Notes under the pieces: model-generated | Database searches by the model: none | Told to the model about the DNA's origin: nothing | Seen by the model: the letters and a program-made list of their open reading frames with translations, nothing else | Shown here: piece by piece, positions 1 through 6,108 of the stretch | How positions within the stretch are numbered: position 1 is the first letter of the stretch | Layout: each line of letters starts with the position of its first letter | Made by a program: the position numbers and the translations under genes | Origin: Cyanobacteriota bacterium | GTDB taxonomy: Bacteria; Cyanobacteriota; Cyanobacteriia; Phormidesmidales; Phormidesmidaceae | Length of the DNA stretch: 9,540 bases | NCBI GenBank assembly: GCA_027619675.1 | Contig: JAQCHG010000031.1 | Coordinates: 1-9,540, forward strand | Direction of reading: 5' to 3'

Positions 1-46
1 GTATCCGTAAATTGGTTTTAACTTAACAACGCTGCAAAGGCGCTTC

Positions 47-79
47 AGAACCCCGGCTTCTTCAAGAAGCCGGGGTTCT
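47..79. repeat. Perfect 16-bp inverted repeat, terminator- or REP-like
   Basis: Two perfect 16-nt arms (47-62 and 64-79) are separated by a single base. The arm core is AACCCCGGCTTCTT. As RNA this would form a very stable GC-rich hairpin. No T-run follows, so it is not a textbook intrinsic terminator. From general knowledge, palindromes of this type recur between genes in many cyanobacterial genomes. It may stabilise or end the transcript of a gene lying left of the window, or simply be a dispersed repeat. Confidence 0.8.
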
Positions 80-138
80 CAACACACCGCTTGACGATTA
101 GTGATAGCTTCCCTCACAATCCTCGTAGCCTTACACCC

Positions 139-143
139 AGGAG
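139..143 (+). promoter_or_regulatory. Ribosome-binding site of the KTSC gene
   Basis: AGGAG lies 10 nt before the ATG at 154. It is the main reason for preferring that start over the upstream TTG at 91. Confidence 0.65.
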
Positions 144-153
144 CATTAGAGCG

Positions 154-372
154 ATGGATTTACAGTTTGTGGAATCCAGCATGATTCAGGCGATTGGCTA
201 TGACGAAGATACCGAAACCCTGTTGGTAATCTTCAACTCTGGAAAAACCTATCAGTATTCAGAAGTCCCCAAAGAAACCTACGAAGAACTGCTGGCTTCG
301 GATTCTAAAGGCAGCTATATGCGCAGCTTTATCATTGACTGCTATCCCTACACATCCGTGCGAAAACGTTAG
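154..372 (+). CDS. KTSC-domain small protein
   Basis: This encodes a 72-residue protein made up almost entirely of a KTSC domain. The N-terminal part has the pattern VESSMIQAIGYD, then a hydrophobic beta-strand (TLLVIF), then the hallmark SGKTYQY followed by VP. An aromatic helix ends in SKGSYMRSFI, and the protein closes on a YPY motif. The family has no settled biochemical function. Its members are short, cytosolic, and often stand alone or fused to nucleic-acid or stress proteins. I chose the ATG at 154 because AGGAG lies 10 nt upstream (139-143) and the family homology begins there. An in-frame TTG at 91 would add 21 unrelated residues and has no comparable ribosome-binding site. The gene stands alone, with hairpins on both sides. 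Confidence 0.8.
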   Translation: MDLQFVESSMIQAIGYDEDTETLLVIFNSGKTYQYSEVPKETYEELLASDSKGSYMRSFIIDCYPYTSVRKR

Positions 373-376
373 GCAG

Positions 377-427
377 CCGTCCCCTGAGCGTAACCGTCCC
401 CTGAGCGGAGTCGAAGGGGACGGTTAC
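377..427. repeat. 14-bp direct repeat and 12-bp-arm hairpin just after the KTSC gene
   Basis: CCGTCCCCTGAGCG occurs at 377-390 and again at 394-407, a 17-bp period. The second copy forms the left half of a hairpin. Its arms are GTAACCGTCCCC (390-401) and the exact complement at 416-427, around a 14-nt loop. The loop contains TGAGCGGAGTCGAA, a sequence met again in inverted orientation at 739-758. The hairpin starts 18 nt after the KTSC stop codon. It could act as a 3' transcript-stabilising structure, although no T-run follows. Confidence 0.7.
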
Positions 428-488
428 AGCAGGAGAGGTGCCGCAGACGGTGAGGTTAGATCGGACGCAAAACTCCAGTTCTGAATAG

Positions 489-601
489 GGAATCAATTCC
501 GTGGCTCACAGCAGAAGTCCGTTTCAACGGACTCGTGCAGCCAGAATGGTCAGGAAGTCCATTTCAATGGACGATCGCGGTGAGCCTGGAATTTGAATTC
601 C
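489..601. repeat. BIME-like inverted pair of two-hairpin (REP-like) units
   Basis: There are two units in inverted orientation. The left unit is a hairpin GGAAT-CA-ATTCC (489-500), a linker containing GGCTCAC, and a hairpin AGTCCGTT-TC-AACGGACT (516-533). The right unit is GTCCATT-TC-AATGGAC (557-572), a linker containing GTGAGCC, and GGAATT-TG-AATTCC (588-601). The inner hairpins have the same loop, and a G-C pair in one is replaced by A-T in the other, which keeps pairing. The outer segments (about 490-509 and 580-600) are also complementary to each other, so the whole 113 bp could fold as one branched structure. This is the architecture of REP/BIME elements mobilised by Y1 (RAYT) transposases. 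No such transposase is in the window. Confidence 0.65.
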
Positions 602-738
602 GGGCGGGGCATCGGGCTCATCCCGTAGCTCTCCAGAGATCTGTAGATCTGTATAAACGGCAGTCCGAGGGGCGAGGGACTTTACCCCTGGAGACACCTA
701 GTTGAGCTTGGCGCGAATAACCCTACCGTCTGGCTCCC

Positions 739-758
739 TCCTTCGACTTCGCTCAGGA
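739..758. repeat. Second, inverted copy of the GAGCGnAGTCGAAG repeat
   Basis: TCCTTCGACTTCGCTCAGGA is the reverse complement, with one mismatch in the 16-bp core, of the repeat core at about 401-416. From general knowledge this short palindrome-flanked motif is widely scattered in cyanobacterial intergenic DNA. Its function is unknown. Confidence 0.6.
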
Positions 759-871
759 CAGGCATCTCCCATGCTCCCCAGATCCCCCACCCAAGGAAAC
801 GGTTGGCAAACTTACGCCGCGCTGGACTAGGGACATGGCTTCACTAGTGCACCCCTACGGATTTGCTGGGG

Positions 872-901
872 TGGAGCGTCACGGCATGGAGCGTCACGGC
901 A
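872..901. repeat. Perfect tandem duplication of a 15-bp unit
   Basis: TGGAGCGTCACGGCA occurs twice back to back (872-886 and 887-901). It lies 43 bp beyond the stop codon of the pentapeptide-repeat gene, so it would sit in that gene's 3' untranslated region. The 15-bp period equals one pentapeptide repeat unit, but the sequence does not translate into the A(D/N)LXX pattern. Confidence 0.75.
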
Positions 902-943
902 TCCCCTCCATCGACTTATCCCGAACTGAGGTACAGGTTAGGC

Positions 944-2494
944 TCATTCAGGGCAGCTATGGATGGCCCCATCGGGCATTACCGTGCGGCAGAGGTTGGT
1001 TCCGGCGGAAAACCGAATCCCCTCTAGGCTGGCCCGCTCTAGGGAGCCATCGGTCAAATCCACCCCGCTGAGGTTGGCCCTGGTCAAGATGGCATCGCTC
1101 AAATCCGTACCCCGCAGGTTGGCCCCAGTTAGGTCCACCCCGGTCAAGTTTGCACCGCGCAAATCCACCCCATCCAGCCGTGCCCCCCGCAGGTTGGCCC
1201 CCGTCAGGTCCACCCCCCGCAGGTTAGCCCCCGACAAATTGGCATTGCTGAGGTTGATGTCCTGGAGGGCCGAGCCACTGAGGTTGATGCTGGGCAGATC
1301 GGCCCCACTCAAATCCACCCCCTGCAACGTGGTGCCTTCGGAAATGGCTGCCTCCAGTTCTGACCCCCGCAGGTCGCTGAGGCTCAGGGTGCTGCCCGTG
1401 AGATTGGCCCCCACCAATCGCGTATCCCCCAGGCGGGCTCCGGTTAAATCCGCCCCTTGCAAATCCGCTAAGAACAGGTTGGCGCGGGTCAGATCCGCTT
1501 CGGTGAGGTTAGCGGCGGTGAGGTTAGCTGACTGTAAGTTAGCCAACCGCAGTTGGGTTTGGCTCAGGTTGGTTGCCCCCACGTAGGCCAGCCCTAAATC
1601 CGCCTCAATGAGATTGGTGCTGGTGAAGTCCGCCGATCGCAGATCCGCTGCCCGCAGACTCCCCCCCTGGGCGTCAGCATTGGTGACGATCGCCGATCTC
1701 AGATCCGCCAGAAAAAAGTCCGCCGCCGCCAGGTTGGCCTCACTCAGAATGGCCGCCTGAAAACTGGTCCCTTCCAAAGAAGCCCCCGCCAGATTCGTCT
1801 GGGTCAAATCCAAGCCGCTGAAATCCACCCCATCCAGGTTGGCATTGCTCAGATCCACCCCCGCCAGCAGTGTGGAGGGGGTGGTCGGCGTTGGGGCAGG
1901 TGCAGTCGGGGCATCCGTTAAGGGCAAGGGCGCAAAGGTGCCGTCCCCCAGCCCTGGCGTTGCCCCCCTCGGCGGCACCGTAGAGGGGGGCGGCGTGGGG
2001 GGGACCGAGGCAGCGGGAGCGGCGGACACGTTCAGGGGCAGTAGGTTAGCGGCAATAAAGTCAGTAGGGGTGAGGGTGGCGATCGCCCGATCTGCACTCA
2101 CCAGTTGATGCACCAACCGCCATTTGCCTGCCAGCACCGTTTGTTCCGTCACGATGGCGTGGTGCAGCCGAGCCAGATTCAAATTGGCATTGGTCAAATT
2201 AGCGCGGGTAAGGTCAGCATTGCGCAAATCCGCCCCCTCTAAATTGGCGCGGCCCAGGTAGGCATCCCGCAGGTCCGCCCCATTCAGACGCGCCCCCGCT
2301 AGGTTCGCCCCCCGCAGGTTGGCGTGGCGTAGGTAGGCCCCCGTCAACTCTGCCCCCCGCAGGTCGCAATCGGGGCAGGTGCGGGTCTCCACCAACCGGG
2401 TGACATGGTCGGGGTTCGCGGCCATGGCTGCCGATCTCTCCCCAATTCCCCCCAGCAGTAGCGCAACTCCCATGACCAACCCAAGGCGATTCAT
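944..2494 (-). CDS. Exported pentapeptide-repeat protein
   Basis: This 516-residue protein is built from A(D/N)LXX pentapeptide repeats, which fold as a right-handed quadrilateral beta-helix. Residues 1-25 form a signal peptide: Arg3, a hydrophobic core, and cleavage predicted after AMA. It should therefore act in the thylakoid lumen or periplasm. A CPDC motif (Cys40, Cys43) opens the first repeat block (about 44-113). A linker (about 114-209) rich in Pro, Ala and Thr follows. The long second block (about 210-494) ends in a tail with LCRTVMPDG and two more cysteines (502 and 514). The ligand and partner are unknown. ATG 2494 is chosen because it has AGGAGG nine bases upstream and starts the signal peptide; an in-frame TTG at 2641 would add 49 proline-rich residues before it. 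The gene lies 153 bp downstream of purM on the same strand, so cotranscription is possible. Confidence 0.85.
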   Translation of the reverse strand: MNRLGLVMGVALLLGGIGERSAAMAANPDHVTRLVETRTCPDCDLRGAELTGAYLRHANLRGANLAGARLNGADLRDAYLGRANLEGADLRNADLTRANLTNANLNLARLHHAIVTEQTVLAGKWRLVHQLVSADRAIATLTPTDFIAANLLPLNVSAAPAASVPPTPPPSTVPPRGATPGLGDGTFAPLPLTDAPTAPAPTPTTPSTLLAGVDLSNANLDGVDFSGLDLTQTNLAGASLEGTSFQAAILSEANLAAADFFLADLRSAIVTNADAQGGSLRAADLRSADFTSTNLIEADLGLAYVGATNLSQTQLRLANLQSANLTAANLTEADLTRANLFLADLQGADLTGARLGDTRLVGANLTGSTLSLSDLRGSELEAAISEGTTLQGVDLSGADLPSINLSGSALQDINLSNANLSGANLRGVDLTGANLRGARLDGVDLRGANLTGVDLTGANLRGTDLSDAILTRANLSGVDLTDGSLERASLEGIRFSAGTNLCRTVMPDGAIHSCPE

Positions 2495-2503
2495 GGCGAT
2501 AAG

Positions 2504-2509
2504 CCTCCT
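2504..2509 (-). promoter_or_regulatory. Ribosome-binding site deciding the pentapeptide-repeat start
   Basis: On the minus strand AGGAGG is followed by nine bases and then the ATG at 2494. This strong site rules in favour of the internal ATG over the upstream TTG. Confidence 0.75.
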
Positions 2510-2551
2510 GTGGACTGTTCCTATGATGGCGATCGTGTCTTGGTTGGGCAA

Positions 2552-2572
2552 GGGAGTGGGTGGGGGTGAGGG
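2552..2572 (+). other. Potential G-quadruplex between purM and the pentapeptide gene
   Basis: Four runs of at least three G (2552-2554, 2558-2560, 2562-2566, 2570-2572) are separated by loops of one to three bases. This fits the canonical G3N1-7 pattern. It lies on the template strand for the minus-strand genes, in their intergenic spacer. No biological role is shown. Confidence 0.45.
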
Positions 2573-2647
2573 TGGATGCGTAGATGGGTGTGTTGGCGGA
2601 GCCTGCCCGGAGGGCTTGGGGGGTATAGAACAGTCACCCAATCACCC

Positions 2648-3709
2648 TCACACATCCAAAACCGGAATTCCCAACACCCGCCGATCGCCCGTCACCACTT
2701 CACCAATGGCGTAGGCGGCTAGGGCTTGATCGGCAAAACAGGCGATCGCGCGATCTCGGGCCTCGGGGGGCACTAACAACACAAAAACAACCCCCATATT
2801 AAAGGTGTCGTACATGGCGGCGGGGAGCACCTCTCCAGCGGCGGCGAGCCAGTCAAAGATGGGGGGGCGGGGCCACGCGGCGACATCAAGGTGGATGGAC
2901 TGGTTGGGGCCGAGGCAGCGGGGTAGGTTCTCGGGGAGACCGCCGCCGGTGATGTGGGCCATGGCGTGGATGGGGAATCCGGCCTTCAGCGCCGCTAACA
3001 CGGGCTGCACATAGATGCGGGTGGGGGTGAGCAGCGCTTCCCCTAGGGATTGCCCTTGGAGGAGATCGGGACATTCAGCCCAGTCGTAACCGGGGCCGGG
3101 GCGATCGGGGCGTTGGGCTTCCGCCATGATTTTGCGCACCAGGCTGTAGCCGTTGCTGTGAACCCCCGTACTGGGCAGGGCGATCGCCACATCCCCCACC
3201 GCCACCTGGGAACCGTCCAGCAGGGCACGTTTTTCCGCGACACCCACCGCAAACCCGGCCAGGTCATATTCCCCCGGCCCGTAGAATCCCGGCATTTCAG
3301 CGGTTTCGCCCCCCAACAGGGCACAGCCCGCCTGACGACAGCCCTCGGCTACCCCCGCCACCACCGCCGCCAGTTGCTCAGGAGCCAACTTCCCCGTGGC
3401 CAGGTAATCCAAAAAAAACAGCGGTTCTGCGCCACTGGTGAGGATGTCGTTGACGCACATGGCCACCAGGTCAATGCCCACCGTGTCGTGGCGATCGAGG
3501 GCCTGGGCCAGCTTCAGTTTGGTGCCCACCCCGTCGGTTCCCGAGACCAGGACCGGTTCTTGATAGCCACTGGGTAATTCAAAGCAGCCGCCAAACCCCC
3601 CTAAGCCCCCCAGGACACCGGGACGATGGGTGCTCGCCACCATATCCCGAATGCGATTAACAAAGGCTCGCCCCGCCGCCACATCAACCCCAGCCTCCCG
3701 ATAGTCCAT
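2648..3709 (-). CDS. purM: Phosphoribosylformylglycinamidine cyclo-ligase (AIR synthetase)
   Basis: PurM catalyses the ATP-dependent closure of formylglycinamidine ribonucleotide to aminoimidazole ribonucleotide, the fifth step of de novo purine synthesis, in the cytosol. The 353 residues match the usual length of about 340-350. Signature motifs appear in order: the N-terminal [22 protein letters not shown] (56-68), the [11 protein letters not shown] metal/ATP segment (78-90), [11 protein letters not shown] (133-143), [16 protein letters not shown] (178-193), [13 protein letters not shown] (252-264) and TFNMGV (302-307). The ATG at 3709 has GAGG (3717-3720) seven bases upstream. No other pur gene is nearby. 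An insertion sequence begins only 38 bp before the start codon, so expression may depend on a promoter within those 38 bp or inside the IS. Confidence 0.96.
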   Translation of the reverse strand: MDYREAGVDVAAGRAFVNRIRDMVASTHRPGVLGGLGGFGGCFELPSGYQEPVLVSGTDGVGTKLKLAQALDRHDTVGIDLVAMCVNDILTSGAEPLFFLDYLATGKLAPEQLAAVVAGVAEGCRQAGCALLGGETAEMPGFYGPGEYDLAGFAVGVAEKRALLDGSQVAVGDVAIALPSTGVHSNGYSLVRKIMAEAQRPDRPGPGYDWAECPDLLQGQSLGEALLTPTRIYVQPVLAALKAGFPIHAMAHITGGGLPENLPRCLGPNQSIHLDVAAWPRPPIFDWLAAAGEVLPAAMYDTFNMGVVFVLLVPPEARDRAIACFADQALAAYAIGEVVTGDRRVLGIPVLDV

Positions 3710-3747
3710 AGCCTTACCTCATCAGTGCGTCCACCATTCTCTATGTA

Positions 3748-3762
3748 GGGCTTGCTGAAAAA
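3748..3762 (+). repeat. Left terminal inverted repeat of the IS
   Basis: GGGCTTGCTGAAAAA pairs with the inverted right end with a single mismatch at the fourth base. It lies 38 bp upstream of the purM start codon. Confidence 0.8.
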
Positions 3763-3810
3763 CCTTGAACCCGTTGTAGTTGAGAGCTTCCAGCCCTAAA
3801 AAGAGTGTAT

Positions 3811-3856
3811 CAAGTGCAAGGAAAACGACCATAATTAGCGCTAACCCTTGCACTTG
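3811..3856 (+). promoter_or_regulatory. Hairpin with promoter-like loop before the transposase start
   Basis: Perfect 11-bp arms, CAAGTGCAAGG (3811-3821) and its complement (3846-3856), enclose a loop with the 10-bp palindrome TTAGCGCTAA (3835-3844). The right arm ends eight bases before the transposase ATG. A candidate promoter is GTATCA (3807-3812), 17 bases, then CATAAT (3830-3835). A transcript from it would begin near 3842, past the left arm, so only read-through RNA could form the hairpin. The hairpin is seen directly; the promoter and regulation are inferred. Confidence 0.55.
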
Positions 3857-3864
3857 GATTGCCC

Positions 3865-5391
3865 ATGTACCGCCGTCCTAGCCCAGGTCAATTGAGTTTC
3901 GTTGACTTTTACCTGCCCTTTGGCGGCCACCTTTCAGGAGAGAATCGCTGGGTGAAATTAGCCGGGCTCATCCCGTGGTCAGACTTTGAAACCCTCTATG
4001 CCGAGCAACTGAGCGCCACTCAGGGAGCCCCGGCCAAATCCTTTCGGGTGGCCTTGGGGGCGTTAATCATCAAAGAGAAGCTGGCTCTGAGCGATGAGGA
4101 AACCGTGCAGCAGGTGCGCGAGACTCCGTACCTGCAATACTTTCTAGGCTTCCATGAGTACCGAGATGCCCCGCCCTTTGACGCCTCAATGATGACGCAT
4201 TTTCGTCAACGGCTGTCTGGGGAGTTGTTGGGGCAAGTGAACCAACAGGTGGTAGCAGCAGCGTTGCTAGAGGAGGCTGAAGCGTCTCCTGAGGACAAGG
4301 AACCGCCGCGCGGCAAGGGGGACGACGGGAGGCAAGGGGGAGCGGCAGTGGAGACGCCGACGAGGGCCGTCTCGATGGACGCTGAGCCCAGCCCTCATCA
4401 GGGGCGCTTGTTACTCGATGCCAGTGTTGCACCCGCCGACATTCGCTATCCCACAGATTTGGACTGATTGAATCAGGCGCGCGCCAGCAGTGAACGGATT
4501 TTGGATCGCTTGTACAAGACGATGGCGACGCCGCCAGCGAAGAAGCCCCGCACTTACCGCCAGAAGGCACGGCAGGGGTACCTGAGCGTAGCGAAGCAAC
4601 GACGCCCCGCCGCGCGGGTGCGGCGCAAAGCGGTGGGCCAACAGTTGCGGTATTTGCGGCGCAACCTCAAACAGATTGATGGGTTGCTAGCGGCGGGAGC
4701 GTGTCTGTGCGACTTGACACCGTATTGGTATCGACGGTTGCTGGTGATTCATGAAGTCTTTCGACAGCAATGGCAGATGTATCAGCAACGGCAACGCCGC
4801 ATTGAGCATCGCATTGTCAGTCTTAGCCAACCCCATGTCCGCCCCATCGTACGGGGTAAAGCGGGCAGTCCCGTGGAGTTTGGGGCCAAAATCGCCCTCA
4901 GTTGCGTCTGTGGCTATGCCCTGCTGGAGCGTCTGGATTGGGAAGCCTTCAACGAATCTACCGACCTGGTGGAGCAGGTGGAACGTTATCGAGACCGCTT
5001 CGGGTGTTATCCCGTTTCGGTGCATGTCGACCAGCTCTACCGCACCCGTGCTAACCGAGCCTGGTGCCAGGCCCACGGCATTCGCCTGAGCGGTCCGCCG
5101 TTGGGACGTCCGAAAGCGGCGGAGAAACCCGCGACGACTGCTCAAATGAAGCAGGATGCTGCCATTCGCAATGGTGTGGAAGGCAAGTTTGGCCAGGCCA
5201 AGCGCCGCTTTGGCTTAGCTCGGGTCATGGCGAAACTGGCTTCTACTGCCGCAACCAGCATTGCTGTGACCGTGTTAGTGATGAACCTGGAGCAACGCCT
5301 GCGGGCGTTCATCTTTTTTTGTTGCCGTTGGGTTCTCGGCTGCTGGCGAGATCACAGCTTGGACGTAAATAAGGTTTCTTGCACAGGCTGA
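3865..5391 (+). pseudogene. IS5-type DDE transposase interrupted by one in-frame TGA
   Basis: Reading from ATG 3865 gives a 508-codon frame broken only at codon 201 (TGA, 4465-4467). Both halves are in the same frame, so this is a nonsense change and not a frameshift. The N-terminal half (MYRRPSPGQLSF..., then FRVALGALIIKEKL...LSDEETV) is the DUF772-type domain common in cyanobacterial IS5-like transposases. The catalytic residues are present: Asp185 in LLLDAS, Asp389 in VHVDQLYRT, and Glu439 in RNGVEGKFGQ. From memory of the family, relatives read DL-X-LLN at the break, so TGA replaces a Leu codon; TTA to TGA needs one change. The C-terminal half could begin at the TTG right after the stop, but it has no ribosome-binding site and lacks the first catalytic Asp. 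Residues 140-180 hold a low-complexity Glu/Gly/Pro-rich insert. Confidence 0.85.
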
Positions 5392-5450
5392 CCTGACGCA
5401 ACTGATCGCGCGGACACCCGCGCAAACTTCTCAGAATTTTCAGAAATTAC

Positions 5451-5465
5451 TTTTTCAGCAAACCC
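5451..5465 (-). repeat. Right terminal inverted repeat of the IS
   Basis: Read on the minus strand, this is GGGTTTGCTGAAAAA. It is followed on the plus strand by TATATATA, an AT-rich target sequence. Confidence 0.8.
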
Positions 5466-5498
5466 TATATATATGGACGTGGTTTGCAGGGTTTTTCT

Positions 5499-5518
5499 GG
5501 GATGGGTGGGTGGAGGGG
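5499..5518 (+). other. Potential G-quadruplex beside the minisatellite
   Basis: Runs of G at 5499-5501, 5504-5506, 5508-5510 and 5515-5518, with loops of two, one and four bases, meet the canonical quadruplex pattern. It lies 33 bp from the right end of the IS and directly precedes the purine repeat. Confidence 0.45.
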
Positions 5519-5520
5519 TA

Positions 5521-5691
5521 CGAGGAGAAGGGGAGAGGAGGAGAAGGGGAGAGGAGGAGAAGGGGAGAGAGGGAGTAGGGGAGAGGAGGAGAAGGGGAGA
5601 GGAGGAGAAGGGGAGAGAGGGAGTAGGGGAGAGGAGGAGAAGGGGAGAGGAGGAGAAGGGGAGAGGAGGAGAAGGGGAGAGAGGGAGTAGG
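5521..5691 (+). repeat. Homopurine minisatellite of 16-bp units with AAB higher-order pattern
   Basis: Eleven 16-bp units lie in exact tandem. Type A is GGAGGAGAAGGGGAGA and type B is GAGGGAGTAGGGGAGA. The order is A, A, A, B, A, A, B, A, A, A, B; the first unit has one changed base and the last is truncated to 11 bases. Apart from the first base and the T in each B unit, the plus strand is pure A/G for 170 bp. Because 16 is not a multiple of three, the unit translates as a 48-nt (16-residue) cycle, which leaves several frames open on both strands (for example SPLLLLSPSPPLP on the minus strand). I regard these frames as artefacts of composition. Confidence 0.9.
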
Positions 5692-6104
5692 AAAACCGTT
5701 TGGGATACTCATCAAGATGCATATCAATGGTCAGGCTTTGCTCAAAAAAGATCCCCAGGTTCCCGCTTTAGCCATCATTTCTTTTGAACTAATTGGGATT
5801 TGTTCATAAGAATTTCTGAATTAATTTAGGTTTTGATTTTCCGGAATGAAAAACTTAGGAACCTTACCCAGCGGCTTCTTGAGATTTGTGAAGGAAATCT
5901 AAACCTCCCCTCCGTGATCCCCGAGGACCGTTTTCCCCGGATCCCCAACCCAAATACTTCGTGCTAGGGTTCTACTCGTCCAAAAAAAGTTGCACAGAGT
6001 GAAGTCGGAACGAGTATGAGATGGCGTTGTTCGATGACTAACATGGCCGCCACGGGGTTAGCCCCCTCCATCTCCGCTCGGATTGTTGAGCTCTTGTTAC
6101 CTAT
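5692..6104. other. Gene-free region upstream of rlpA, AT-rich at first
   Basis: About 410 bp separate the minisatellite from rlpA. The first part (about 5775-5860) is clearly more AT-rich than its surroundings. A weak promoter candidate for rlpA is TTGCAC (5990-5995) and TATGAG (6015-6020), with a long 19-bp spacer. A 30-codon frame at 5717-5809 (starting MHINGQALLKKDPQVP) has no ribosome-binding site and I do not recognise it; it could be a gene remnant. Before the IS arrived, this region was part of the shared intergenic space of the divergent purM and rlpA. Confidence 0.5.
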
Positions 6105-6108
6105 ATGA
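6043..6108 (+). CDS. Possible 21-residue leader peptide overlapping the rlpA start
   Basis: This short frame encodes [20 protein letters not shown] plus Ile and ends at a TGA that shares two bases with the rlpA ATG (the sequence ATGA at 6105-6108). Such stop-start overlap is typical of translational coupling. It matters here because rlpA has no clear Shine-Dalgarno sequence of its own. The short frame also lacks a clear ribosome-binding site, so chance overlap is quite possible. A GGGG/CCCC mini-hairpin (about 6054-6065) lies near its beginning. Confidence 0.25.
   Translation: MAATGLAPSISARIVELLLPI

Larger units (their letters stand above)
602..943. other. Gene-free stretch with minor repeats
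   Basis: I see no convincing coding region on either strand. The stretch holds a tandem duplication of the 8-mer AGATCTGT (637-652), a copy of the CTTCGACTTCGCTCAG repeat (739-758), and a 15-bp tandem duplication (872-901). Together with the elements at 377-601 it makes a 570-bp block (373-943) of intergenic repeats between two gene ends. Confidence 0.6.
3748..5465 (+). mobile_element. IS5-like insertion sequence with defective transposase
   Basis: The element is 1,718 bp long. Its ends are GGGCTTGCTGAAAAA (3748-3762) and the inverted GGGTTTGCTGAAAAA (complement of 5451-5465), which match at 14 of 15 positions. TA lies directly outside both ends (3746-3747 and 5466-5467), consistent with the 2-bp target duplication seen in parts of the IS5 family. 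It carries one transposase reading frame occupying most of its length, broken by a stop codon. The element contains no HIP1 site, unlike the conserved genes around it, which agrees with it being an incoming element. Confidence 0.85.

Noticed and set aside
516..573. Two GTCC...TTTCAA...GGAC copies 40 bp apart, considered as a CRISPR remnant
   Set aside because: They are self-complementary hairpins within an inverted-unit architecture, differ at the stem, and number only two; no cas genes are present.
963..1586. Long plus-strand open frame rich in Arg, Ala and Pro, opposite the pentapeptide gene
   Set aside because: It is the periodic antisense shadow of the 15-bp pentapeptide repeats and has no family motif or ribosome-binding site.
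1985..2017. G-rich segment in the pentapeptide linker, considered as a G-quadruplex
   Set aside because: The fourth G-run lies too far away (loop longer than seven bases), so the canonical pattern is not met.
2495..2641. N-terminal extension of the pentapeptide protein from a TTG at 2641
   Set aside because: It is proline-rich intergenic-like sequence placed before a clear signal peptide, while ATG 2494 has a strong AGGAGG.
4465..4467. In-frame TGA as a selenocysteine or programmed read-through codon
   Set aside because: The position appears to be Leu in relatives and is not catalytic; no SECIS-like element was recognised. A nonsense mutation is simpler.
5480..5502. GGTTTGC...GGTTTTTC beside the IS, considered as a second IS end
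   Set aside because: Its similarity to the terminal repeat is partial and broken, and no partner end or duplication is visible.
5455..5787. Several open frames across the purine minisatellite on both strands (Ser/Pro/Leu-rich or Gly/Glu/Arg-rich)
   Set aside because: The 16-bp repeat lacks stop codons in several frames, so the frames follow from composition. None has a ribosome-binding site.
5717..5809. 30-codon frame starting MHINGQALLKKDPQVP
   Set aside because: It has no ribosome-binding site and no recognised family. It is noted only as a possible gene remnant.
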